64,000 nucleotides of DNA, taken from the NCBI GenBank assembly GCA_016841525.1, contig JAENYZ010000001.1, positions 806,001-870,000 on the forward strand, in the 5' to 3' direction. The notes beneath the pieces are model-generated. The model made no database searches. It had not been told where the DNA came from and saw only the letters and a list, made by a program, of their open reading frames with translations. Made by a program: the position numbers and the translations under genes. The DNA is from Anaerolineaceae bacterium. Its GTDB lineage: Bacteria; Chloroflexota; Anaerolineae; Anaerolineales; Anaerolineaceae. Positions 52,345 to 59,913 of this stretch are shown one piece after another (the stretch's first letter is position 1; each line of letters opens with the position of its first letter).

Positions 52345-53842
52345 TCCATGCCTCCAATGTCTCATCACCTTTGATCAAATAACCATCATATTCCACACCA
52401 TAACCTGCAGTGACCCAGCCATCCAATACCAGGGGAAAGTCGGAATCTGCTGCAATCCACTCTCCATTATACCGCCGAGCAAGATGCAGATGGGTGCCTG
52501 TTGAGAAGCCACCTTCACAGGAGGGATGCCCAATACGATCTCCAGCATCCAGGTATTCTTTAACTTCCACCCGCTCAGAGCTTGCGATATGCATGTAAAG
52601 CATTGACCAGCCAGTCTGCCAGACACCATCGCCATCCAGGTCCTGAATGACTGCGCCGTGATCAGAATAGACAATCTTCCCTGATGCTGAGGCGACCACC
52701 CAGGCTTCACTTGGGAAACAACCCAAAGCCTCTCCTGGTGGGGCAAAGTCAATGGCTGCCCATGCAGACCCCGTATCCCAACCACCGTGGGGTCCCCCTG
52801 TGAAAGACCAAACATCTCCTTTTTCAAAAGGAAGCTTCAAGTCTGGTTGAGCTAATCCGTCGGGGATCATGGGTTCATAAGCAAAAATAAAGGGGTAGCC
52901 AAAGAGGCTCAGATATGCGGTAAAAATCCCTTCTTCGGAGACCGCGTCCTCCCAATTATCCTGGGTTTTTAAGTACCGCAGTACGTTTAAAACACCTGCT
53001 GTCCCCGGGTTGATGGTCGGGTCGACTTGCATAACACTGCCATCTGATAGAATCCAGGCAGTGATTGCATTGAGTTTCCAAAGGTAATAACCCTCATTCA
53101 ATAAATTCGCAGCCCAGGCTAGCTGATTATATAATCCCTCTCGCCAGGCTTCATAATAACGCAAGGGGTAAATCCGGGTTTCTTCCGGCGGATTTGACTT
53201 TGTCACCCAATTGCTTTGATATTCCAGTAACGCAAGCAAAAGCCGGGGATTAACAGAATATTCCAGGGCAACCCGCTCAACAATTTCAGCACCCATCGTT
53301 GGCGAGCCGTCAACAGGTTCAGAATAGGCAGCTAAAAACCCATTTCGTTCATCTACAAATGCTTGAACATTAAAGTAGGCGTTGGATGGACTGTTTACCA
53401 GCTCTGAATCCGGAATGATCTTAAACGAAGGCGCAACTGCTTCAAAGGATGGCGGCGGAATTAATAAAACTTGCCCGACTTCAATCAAGTTTGGATTGAT
53501 GATGTTGTTCAGCGAAACTATTTGATCCCAGGAGACCTGGTAACGCTGAGCGATAAGCTTGAGGGTATCACCTGGTTGAACTGAGTAAGAAATTGTTTCC
53601 ACCCGCGGCGTTGGAAGCACTATCGTGGGATTGGGTGTGGGTGTCGGTAATGGGTTTTCTGTTATCTGAGCTTCACCAAAATAAAGCGTGCTGGTTGGCG
53701 CAGCTTCAATTGCCCCACCGCCCACACCACCAGTCCCAGGTGCTTTCCAGGGTTCTGCTCCAGGCCCAGGTTTATAACACCCGGTCAAAACAAATGCCAA
53801 TAATAAGATAAAACCAGTAAGTCTTTTCTCTTTTAAAATCAT
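52310..53842 (-). CDS. LysM / pseudo-transglycosylase / M23 lipoprotein, paralog A
   Basis: A 510-residue lipoprotein (lipobox VLTGC, Cys 22) with a Pro/Thr linker, a canonical LysM (YSVQPGDTLKLIAQRYQVSW), a central domain with YSVNPRLLLALLEYQSNWV, and an M23 domain (TGGPHGGWD, AIDFAPPGE, GTHLHLARRY). QDLDGDGVWQ forms the same Ca2+-loop-like insert. The stop overlaps the start of paralog B by 35 bases, and the start overlaps the deacetylase stop by four (ATGA). A cell-wall endopeptidase role is likely if the altered M23 site is active. Confidence 0.87.
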   Translation of the reverse strand: MILKEKRLTGFILLLAFVLTGCYKPGPGAEPWKAPGTGGVGGGAIEAAPTSTLYFGEAQITENPLPTPTPNPTIVLPTPRVETISYSVQPGDTLKLIAQRYQVSWDQIVSLNNIINPNLIEVGQVLLIPPPSFEAVAPSFKIIPDSELVNSPSNAYFNVQAFVDERNGFLAAYSEPVDGSPTMGAEIVERVALEYSVNPRLLLALLEYQSNWVTKSNPPEETRIYPLRYYEAWREGLYNQLAWAANLLNEGYYLWKLNAITAWILSDGSVMQVDPTINPGTAGVLNVLRYLKTQDNWEDAVSEEGIFTAYLSLFGYPFIFAYEPMIPDGLAQPDLKLPFEKGDVWSFTGGPHGGWDTGSAWAAIDFAPPGEALGCFPSEAWVVASASGKIVYSDHGAVIQDLDGDGVWQTGWSMLYMHIASSERVEVKEYLDAGDRIGHPSCEGGFSTGTHLHLARRYNGEWIAADSDFPLVLDGWVTAGYGVEYDGYLIKGDETLEAWNGRSPFNAIQR

Positions 53843-54996
53843 TCGTTTCCTTCAGGCTGGCAATAAGTCGAGAGATAGTCTAATTCTTCCAGCTTAATAC
53901 TTTCGGCATAATCAATGACATCCTGGCTGACTGACAGCGCATGCATGAGGGCAACATCCGCATCTGGTGACCAGTACCGCGGCAGCACCATCAGCGGAGC
54001 ATTCATTATGATCTGTTCTTCCCTGAGAGGAATCCAGTTATACATGATCGGCCCATTTGAGTACACCGAAAATCCCAGTTTGAACCCAGCTTCCTCAGCC
54101 AATGCAATTGATTCCTCAGTAAAATTACCACCAGGCCAAATGATTGCTTTGGGTGTTGTGCCGAAATGTTCTTGAATGACCTCAATCGGCCTGTAAATCT
54201 CCTCTTCGATCTCTTCGAGAGGCATATAGTCCTGGATGTAAATATGATCATGACCATGTGATTGAACATCCAGCCGGCCAGATTCCGCCAGGCTCTCCAT
54301 GCGTGCCCAAAGATCATCACCGGTTAAATCCGTGGTAGGCCAGGCAAGCGTTAACGTCCAATCGAATTCTTCCAGATAAGGCATGAACAATTCTGTCACA
54401 CCAGCCGAACGATCATCCTTAATCAGTATCATTGATCGTTGGGGAATTTTTTCGTTCTCATAAAGAAATCCGATTAATTGCTCTGTGGTAATTGTTGAAA
54501 AGCCCAATTCCTTTGCCTTTGCCATAAAATACTCAAATCGCTCCATGGATATTGTTGTATTATCTTTAATCGTGCGCCCCGGTTTTGCAACCGAATGGAA
54601 CATAAAGGGTACAACTATCGTGCCAGGTTCGCTTTTGCCTTCACCCCATCGATTCTCAAGATAACTGCATACATCCTCAATATAAGTAACCGGCGTTATA
54701 CCAGTCCTTAAATGGGGAGAGGAAAACACTTCAAGCGGTTCCGGTGTCGGAGAAGCAGTCGGCGTAAAGGTCGAGGTTGGTGGAATGGATGTAGGTGTGT
54801 GGGTCGATGTCGGCAGCGCAATCTGGGTTGCAGATCTTGTCGGTGTTAAAGCTGACATTTCTTCAGAAGTCAGGGATTCTGAAATTACAGGATTATTCCC
54901 ATTGGAAGGATTTGAAGACTTCTCAGGCTGGGAGTTGACACAAGCCGATAAGCCTAATAATAAAACAATAATAACAATAATATTCCTGATTCGCAT
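53839..54996 (-). CDS. Polysaccharide deacetylase (NodB-like) lipoprotein
   Basis: A 385-residue lipoprotein (lipobox GLSAC) with a long Ser/Thr/Pro linker to about residue 85. The carbohydrate esterase 4 barrel follows. Motif 1 is LIKDDRSAG in place of the usual TFDDG, keeping the Asp pair. Motif 2 is QSHGHDH, supplying the metal His residues. Motif 3 is IIWPGGNF. It probably N-deacetylates peptidoglycan or a surface glycan. The start is ATG 54996 with GAGGAG upstream. It is the first gene of the M23 operon, so modification and cleavage of wall polymer are linked. Confidence 0.87.
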   Translation of the reverse strand: MRIRNIIVIIVLLLGLSACVNSQPEKSSNPSNGNNPVISESLTSEEMSALTPTRSATQIALPTSTHTPTSIPPTSTFTPTASPTPEPLEVFSSPHLRTGITPVTYIEDVCSYLENRWGEGKSEPGTIVVPFMFHSVAKPGRTIKDNTTISMERFEYFMAKAKELGFSTITTEQLIGFLYENEKIPQRSMILIKDDRSAGVTELFMPYLEEFDWTLTLAWPTTDLTGDDLWARMESLAESGRLDVQSHGHDHIYIQDYMPLEEIEEEIYRPIEVIQEHFGTTPKAIIWPGGNFTEESIALAEEAGFKLGFSVYSNGPIMYNWIPLREEQIIMNAPLMVLPRYWSPDADVALMHALSVSQDVIDYAESIKLEELDYLSTYCQPEGNE

Positions 54997-55029
54997 CAAA
55001 CTCCTCACCGGGGATGGATCAATGCCTTG

Positions 55030-55037
55030 ATTATACC
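55030..55037 (-). promoter_or_regulatory. GG-extended -10 element of the deacetylase/M23 operon
   Basis: Minus-strand GGTATAAT, 33 bases before ATG 54996. Confidence 0.5.
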
Positions 55038-55081
55038 GAAACATAAAATTTGATAACAGCATCAAACCACTTAATTATTAA

Positions 55082-55089
55082 GGTAAAAT
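55082..55089 (+). promoter_or_regulatory. GG-extended -10 element of the cytochrome gene
   Basis: GGTAAAAT, 45 bases before the cytochrome ATG at 55135. It is divergent from the deacetylase promoter 45 bases away. Confidence 0.45.
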
Positions 55090-55134
55090 ATTAGAGATGA
55101 CATTGATCACCAGCAAACAAAGGAGATTAACCGT

Positions 55135-56259
55135 ATGAAGAAATTAGTTTGGCCTTTGCTTATCGTTTTCTTTTTAGCCGGTGGACTGTTTGCCATCTTA
55201 ATTGGGCAAGTTGTCCTCCCACCTGAACCCCGACCTGAATCCGTGGCCGCGATCAGCGAAAAATGGACAGAATCCGGGCACGCTGATTCAGAATCTGAAT
55301 CCTTTGTTCATTGGGACGAAGATGAACCACCATTAGTTCCAGAGAACTGTGCTAAATGTCACAGCGCGTATGGCTATCTCGATTTTCTCGGAGAAGATGG
55401 CTCAGAACCAGGCGTTGTAAATGCGGCTGCGAACATCGGTTCCGTGGTGACATGCACCGTTTGCCATAATCCTACAGCTAATCAAAAAGACTCAGTTGTC
55501 TTTCCCTCGGGTGTTGAAATACATGACCTAAGCATGACTGCCAATTGTGCAGAATGCCACCAAGGTAGAACGTCAACAATAACTGTGGAAAATAGGACAA
55601 ACGGCTTGCCTGAAGATGAAGTCAATGAAGAGCTTGGTTTCATCAATACACATTACAAAATCGCTGCTGCAGTTCGCTACGGTACTGAAGTACAAGTTGG
55701 TTACGAATATCCAGACAAAAGCTATGTTGGGTTTTATGAACATGTTGAGGATTACCAGCAGTGCACTGACTGCCATGATGCCCACAGCCTCGAAATAACA
55801 GCCAGTGAGTGCGCGGCATGCCACCCAACCGTGAGCGACCTCGGCGACTTGCGTGATATCAGGGTTGAGGAAACGCCTGATTATGACGGCGATGGCGATG
55901 TGAATGAAGGTGTATTCCATGAACTTCAAACAATACATGAAATGCTATATGCAGCCATTCAAGCCTATGCCGCCGATGTTGCCGGCGAATCCATCCTTTA
56001 TGCCGATCAATTTCCTTACTGGTTCATTGATACCAATGGCAACAGAGAGGCCGATGACGGTGAAATTGCATTTCCAAATCAGTATGGAAGCTGGACACCA
56101 AGGCTTGTTAAAGCAACCTACAATTATCACATGGTGGTAGAAGATCCCGGCAATTTCATGCATAATGCCAAATACATGATCCAGATAATGTATGATACAC
56201 TTGATGACCTTTCACAGATAACTACGGTTGATATGAGTGGATTAATCCGTCCAGAGTAA
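55135..56259 (+). CDS. Membrane-anchored pentaheme cytochrome c
   Basis: A 374-residue exported protein with an N-terminal signal anchor (about 4-26). Five C-x2-C-H haem c sites: CAKCH, CTVCH, CAECH, CTDCH and CAACH, between about residues 73 and 228. The C-terminal third has no haem but carries YNYHMVVEDPGNFMHNAKY, a block seen in polyhaem cytochromes that can offer distal His ligands. DYDGDGDVNEG and DTNGNREADDGE resemble Ca2+-binding loops. It is convergent with a ferric-reductase-like gene. An extracytoplasmic electron carrier is the likely role. Confidence 0.9.
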   Translation: MKKLVWPLLIVFFLAGGLFAILIGQVVLPPEPRPESVAAISEKWTESGHADSESESFVHWDEDEPPLVPENCAKCHSAYGYLDFLGEDGSEPGVVNAAANIGSVVTCTVCHNPTANQKDSVVFPSGVEIHDLSMTANCAECHQGRTSTITVENRTNGLPEDEVNEELGFINTHYKIAAAVRYGTEVQVGYEYPDKSYVGFYEHVEDYQQCTDCHDAHSLEITASECAACHPTVSDLGDLRDIRVEETPDYDGDGDVNEGVFHELQTIHEMLYAAIQAYAADVAGESILYADQFPYWFIDTNGNREADDGEIAFPNQYGSWTPRLVKATYNYHMVVEDPGNFMHNAKYMIQIMYDTLDDLSQITTVDMSGLIRPE

Positions 56260-56275
56260 TTACGACAACAACTAT

Positions 56276-56310
56276 AAAAAAGCTGCCGATTGTGCATGGC
56301 AGCTTTTTTT
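56276..56310 (+). terminator. Intrinsic terminator after the cytochrome gene
   Basis: AGCTGCC (56281-56287) pairs with GGCAGCT (56298-56304), flanked by A and T runs. Confidence 0.9.
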
Positions 56311-56381
56311 GGTTAAGAAACCTACATATCCTGAGTAAAAATTTCACCGGGTTATTATAAAAATTGAACAAACATAAACTT

Positions 56382-56410
56382 AAAGAGGCGCCGGTGTTCG
56401 ACGCCTCTTT
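56382..56410 (-). terminator. Hairpin at the end of the flavocytochrome unit
   Basis: AAAGAGGCG (56382-56390) pairs with CGCCTCTTT (56402-56410). It lies just after the 34-codon gene on the minus strand. The T tract is short, so termination may be weak. Confidence 0.6.
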
Positions 56411-56431
56411 TCGATTGTCGTGAGACTTAAC

Positions 56432-56536
56432 TTACACCAAACCCGCCTGGATTGCACCAAATAATAATGCAAATACGAAACTTAACAGGATGGTGATGAT
56501 AATAAACCACTTCTCAATCAGGTGTTGAATATCCAT
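56432..56536 (-). CDS. 34-residue single-helix membrane microprotein
   Basis: Starts at ATG 56536 with AGAGGA at ideal distance, ten bases after the flavocytochrome stop. The sequence is a polar head MDIQHLIEKW followed by one hydrophobic helix (FIIITILLSFVFALLFGAI) and a short QAGLV tail. Its position resembles small accessory subunits that stabilise membrane oxidoreductases, but no family is recognised. It is well below the usual length cut-off. The ribosome site, position and helix make it credible. Confidence 0.65.
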   Translation of the reverse strand: MDIQHLIEKWFIIITILLSFVFALLFGAIQAGLV

Positions 56537-56546
56537 TTTTCCTCTC

Positions 56547-57863
56547 TTATGCCATCTCGTATTGTTCTGAGAAAATATGCAAGACCGGGACGTGGATCTT
56601 ATGTAAAGCACCTTCAACAGCTTCAATCATTGGTAAAGGCCCACATAAGAAATACGTCGATTCTTTATAATTTTCTGGTAAATAACGCTGAAGTATGTCG
56701 GCATTAATAAAACCTCTCTCCCCTTCCCAACCCTCAGGCGGTTTTTCAAGGACGTTCACCAATTTTAGGTTCAATTTCTGTTCTAATTCTTCAAGTTCTT
56801 CGCGAAAAATTACCGATTCCCAGGTAGGATTCCCATAGAAGAAGATCATTTTCTTCTCGCAATTACGATCCGCTAATGTTCGAAGCATGCTCATAACCGG
56901 CGCGGAACCAATCCCACCCGCGATATAAACCATTTCTTTACATCGATGTTCGTCCATGCTGAAGGTGCCATAGGGACCATCGACATAAACAATATCACCG
57001 GGCTTAAAATTCTTGATCGTTTTTGTAAAATCACCCAATTCCTTGATTGTAAAACCGATGACTTTGTCATCACTTTCTGAGCTTGTTGAAAAGGAGAAAG
57101 GGTTCTCTCTAAAAATAAACGGGGATTCATTGGTTATCCAGGCAAATTGACCTGCCTCAAAGGACATACCCTCATGACCATCCGGTTTTAGATATAATGA
57201 CCAGCTCTGGCCACGCTCTTGCTGAACGCGCACAACCTTGTAAGGTTTCTTGATCATGATGATTGGGCGAGCAACACGGATGTAAAGGATAATTGACAGC
57301 CAAATACTTGTCAAAACCAACCATATCACTTTCTGATATGTGAGTGACATATAATAATTGACCTTGAACATATGGAACAAAGCCAGCCCAATGGCTAAGA
57401 AGGATAAAGCATCATGAACCCATCGCCAGATATCATACTTGATTTTCATAAGTTCACGCCACACCGAAGTAGCGACAAGCGCCAGCATTGCAACAACAGC
57501 AATAACACCAGCTCTCGCTCGCCATGGTGCCGTGACCAAATTTAACAATTGCAATGTTGCTGGATTATTGATAAATAATAATATGGGGTGAACTAAAATA
57601 ATCAGGAAAGTGAAAATCGATAGGCGATGGTGAAAAGTGTATAAAGTATCCATCGGGAAGAGTTTCGTAAAAAACTTTAACCGTGATGTAGGGATCGTTT
57701 GCAAACCTAACAGAGCCATCCCCAGAAAACCAAGCGCGACAGAAATCTCTCTTAAGAACTCACGGCCTTCAGGTTTCGGGAAAATCATCAAGAGCACCAA
57801 CGGCAAAAACACCATCAGAAAATAAAAAGCAAGCCAGATGTAAGTTTGTGTTTTTTTCTTCAA
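56547..57863 (-). CDS. Ferric-reductase/NOX-like flavocytochrome
   Basis: A 438-residue integral membrane oxidoreductase. Residues 1-205 form a ferric-reductase-like domain with about six helices and paired haem His candidates in YTFHHRLS, LVHPILL, WVHDALS and LALFHMFK. Residues 215-438 form an FNR-type module: FAD block ENPFSFSTS, DGPYGTFS, NAD(P) block YIAGGIGSAPVMSMLR, and the C-terminal FLCGPLPMIEAVE. It moves electrons from NAD(P)H to haem and beyond. The start is TTG 57863, six bases after AAAGGAG. The pentaheme cytochrome next door is a plausible acceptor. Confidence 0.9.
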   Translation of the reverse strand: MKKKTQTYIWLAFYFLMVFLPLVLLMIFPKPEGREFLREISVALGFLGMALLGLQTIPTSRLKFFTKLFPMDTLYTFHHRLSIFTFLIILVHPILLFINNPATLQLLNLVTAPWRARAGVIAVVAMLALVATSVWRELMKIKYDIWRWVHDALSFLAIGLALFHMFKVNYYMSLTYQKVIWLVLTSIWLSIILYIRVARPIIMIKKPYKVVRVQQERGQSWSLYLKPDGHEGMSFEAGQFAWITNESPFIFRENPFSFSTSSESDDKVIGFTIKELGDFTKTIKNFKPGDIVYVDGPYGTFSMDEHRCKEMVYIAGGIGSAPVMSMLRTLADRNCEKKMIFFYGNPTWESVIFREELEELEQKLNLKLVNVLEKPPEGWEGERGFINADILQRYLPENYKESTYFLCGPLPMIEAVEGALHKIHVPVLHIFSEQYEMA

Positions 57864-58041
57864 ATTGCACTCCTTTACTGAATTTAAGAATTATAAATTT
57901 ATTACGGTCAAACGATTGGATTTATATATAATTTTACCCGAAAATTTCTATATCTTTGAAGTATCAATTTGATGAAAGAATAATGTTCCCTTATTAATGA
58001 AACCCATTTCCTATTTTCCCCAAATATTCTCTCGCTGGCAG

Positions 58042-58069
58042 TTGACAAAACCTGTTAAAAAGATAAAAT
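58042..58069 (+). promoter_or_regulatory. Promoter of tRNA-Leu
   Basis: TTGACA (58042-58047), a 16-base spacer and TAAAAT (58064-58069), eleven bases before the mature tRNA 5' end. Confidence 0.75.
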
Positions 58070-58079
58070 AAAGACCAAT

Positions 58080-58164
<85 letters not shown>

Positions 58165-58166
58165 CT

Positions 58167-58187
58167 ACCCCCCATTCGGGGGGTTTT
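58167..58187 (+). terminator. Intrinsic terminator after tRNA-Leu
   Basis: ACCCCCC (58167-58173) pairs with GGGGGGT (58178-58184), followed by TTT. Confidence 0.85.
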
Positions 58188-58213
58188 GTGTTAATACCTC
58201 TCAGTCGTAAAAT

Positions 58214-58221
58214 GGTACAAT
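58214..58221 (+). promoter_or_regulatory. GG-extended -10 element upstream of the DivIC-like gene
   Basis: TGGTACAAT, TGn form, 43 bases before ATG 58265. Confidence 0.5.
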
Positions 58222-58264
58222 ATTTGTAACCATTGACAATCGAATTGTAAGAGCTTTTAAAACT

Positions 58265-58639
58265 ATGAAAAAGATCCTGAAAGACAAACGCATCATTGTT
58301 GTTGCACTGGTTATTATCCTGGTTTTTCTTTTAATGGACTTCAACCAGCGGATGGTGCTGCTTACTAAAATGCGCAGTCAAGAAAAAGAATTGAGCCAGG
58401 AATACGAAAACTTGCAATCCACGCGTTCTGCATTGGAAACACAATTAGCATTATCTAATTCTGACATTGCTGTTGAAAAATGGGCTCGAGAAGAAGGCGG
58501 GATGGTTCAGGAAGGTGATGTCCCCATCGTCCTGCTGCCCCCATCTAACCCCATTCCAACCCAAACTCCACAGCAAAACGCCGTCGTTGATGAAGTCGAA
58601 AATTGGCAAATCTGGCAGGAACTTTTCTTCGGTGACTGA
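58265..58639 (+). CDS. DivIC/FtsB-like septum formation initiator protein
   Basis: A 124-residue bitopic protein: short cytoplasmic N-terminus, one transmembrane helix (about 10-28), a coiled coil (about 35-65, MRSQEKELSQEYENLQSTRS), then VEKWAREEGGMVQEGDVPIV, which matches the extracytoplasmic end of the FtsB/DivIC family. The Pro/Gln linker ends with WQIWQELFFGD. The role would be bridging early and late divisome proteins. It overlaps the next gene by eight bases. Confidence 0.78.
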   Translation: MKKILKDKRIIVVALVIILVFLLMDFNQRMVLLTKMRSQEKELSQEYENLQSTRSALETQLALSNSDIAVEKWAREEGGMVQEGDVPIVLLPPSNPIPTQTPQQNAVVDEVENWQIWQELFFGD

Positions 58640-59504
58640 TCCCTCTTCAGATAAATTTACACATCCTCAAAATCAAGTTATTCTCTCACACTTTCAGACA
58701 CAAGCATTGGTCGGAAGAGATGTACCATCCGTCATGCCGCTCTCTACGGATTTAGGACTCTCATTAGTGCAGGTAGAAAGAACCAGCTCAGGATGGCGCT
58801 TGCCCAACGGAGAAATTATTTCATTCGCCCAAATTCAAATCATTAATGATGATAAAAACAGCTGCTTCCTCTTCGTTGATGAGCAACTTCATAAGGTTGA
58901 AGCTTTTTCGGAGATAACTTATCGTTATTACTCGCTCATGCCCACTGAAAAAGCGCCAACGATGTTAATCTCAGGCATCCCAATGCATCGCATCAAAAAT
59001 ACCACGCCGGATAAAGACACAACCCAAAAGATTAGAGCTCTTGGGAAACCCTATGGCATTATCCTAGATACTTCAACCGGATTGGGCTATACAGCCATAC
59101 AGGCTGCAAAAACAGCGGATAAAGTCATTACCGTCGAATTTGACCCAACGGTGATCGACATTTGCAAACTTAATCCCTGGTCAAGGCCTTTATTCACGAA
59201 TCCTAAGATTTATAAAGTCATTGGTGACAGCGCTATGCTGACAGAAGTTTTTCAGGATGGCTCCTTCAATGCCATTATTCATGACCCGCCAACATTCCAA
59301 ATTGCAGGCGATTTATACGCTAAATCCCTCTACCAAACCTTTTATCGAATCCTGAAAGAAAAAGGACGGATGTTTCACTATATTGGCAACCCGGACAGTC
59401 GATCTGGTGCTACGGTTGGCCGTGGTGTTGTGGCGCGTTTGGAATCTGTCGGTTTCTCCGTCAAACCAAAAGTTTCAGCCTTTGGCGTCCTGGCGAAAAA
59501 ATAA
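58632..59504 (+). CDS. SAM-dependent methyltransferase (COG2521-like)
   Basis: A 290-residue Rossmann-fold methyltransferase. The SAM site is ILDTSTGLGYTAIQAAKTAD (about residue 140), with VEFDPTVIDI as the acidic loop and AIIHDPPTFQ as motif IV. The arrangement resembles the archaeal COG2521 and spermidine synthase-like group; substrate unknown. I start at GTG 58632, with AGGAAC about nine bases upstream, overlapping the DivIC-like stop. The longer in-frame extension is that gene read in another phase. Confidence 0.75.
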   Translation: MTDPSSDKFTHPQNQVILSHFQTQALVGRDVPSVMPLSTDLGLSLVQVERTSSGWRLPNGEIISFAQIQIINDDKNSCFLFVDEQLHKVEAFSEITYRYYSLMPTEKAPTMLISGIPMHRIKNTTPDKDTTQKIRALGKPYGIILDTSTGLGYTAIQAAKTADKVITVEFDPTVIDICKLNPWSRPLFTNPKIYKVIGDSAMLTEVFQDGSFNAIIHDPPTFQIAGDLYAKSLYQTFYRILKEKGRMFHYIGNPDSRSGATVGRGVVARLESVGFSVKPKVSAFGVLAKK

Positions 59505-59577
59505 ACTATTCCCTGGATTAATAACAACTGGTTAAGAACTTTGGAACAAGCCTGTAATCATGTATAATTTTGTGGTG

Positions 59578-59913
59578 ATGAATATTAACGAATTAACGCA
59601 AAAGATGCATCAATTTGTCAAGGAAATGGGATGGTACGATCCAGGCAGTCCCCGTCCCCAAACCCCTAAAAACCTGGCAGCCTCTCTGAGCATTGAGGCT
59701 GCAGAAATTTTAGAACACTTTCAATGGGTTGAAGATTCCCCTGACCCTGCCGGCCTGGCTAGTGAGTTAGCAGATGTCACTCTTTACCTGCTGCAGCTTG
59801 CAAGCATCTCAAATATCGATCTGGAAAAAGCTGTTTTGGAAAAATTGGCAGTGAATCATGACCGGCAATGGGACCAGGATAAGAAAGGAATAATGGACAA
59901 CAATGAAGATTAG
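59578..59913 (+). CDS. MazG-like nucleotide pyrophosphohydrolase
   Basis: A 111-residue all-alpha NTP pyrophosphatase of the MazG/RS21-C6 (dCTPase) type. Metal-binding acidic residues are in LSIEAAEILEHFQW (E-x2-E-x2-E-like) and LASELADVTLYLLQLA (E-x2-D). It is thought to clean non-canonical or excess dNTPs. The start may be ATG 59578 or ATG 59560; neither has a strong ribosome site. Its 3' end overlaps the LOG-like gene by 11 bases. Confidence 0.82.
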   Translation: MNINELTQKMHQFVKEMGWYDPGSPRPQTPKNLAASLSIEAAEILEHFQWVEDSPDPAGLASELADVTLYLLQLASISNIDLEKAVLEKLAVNHDRQWDQDKKGIMDNNED

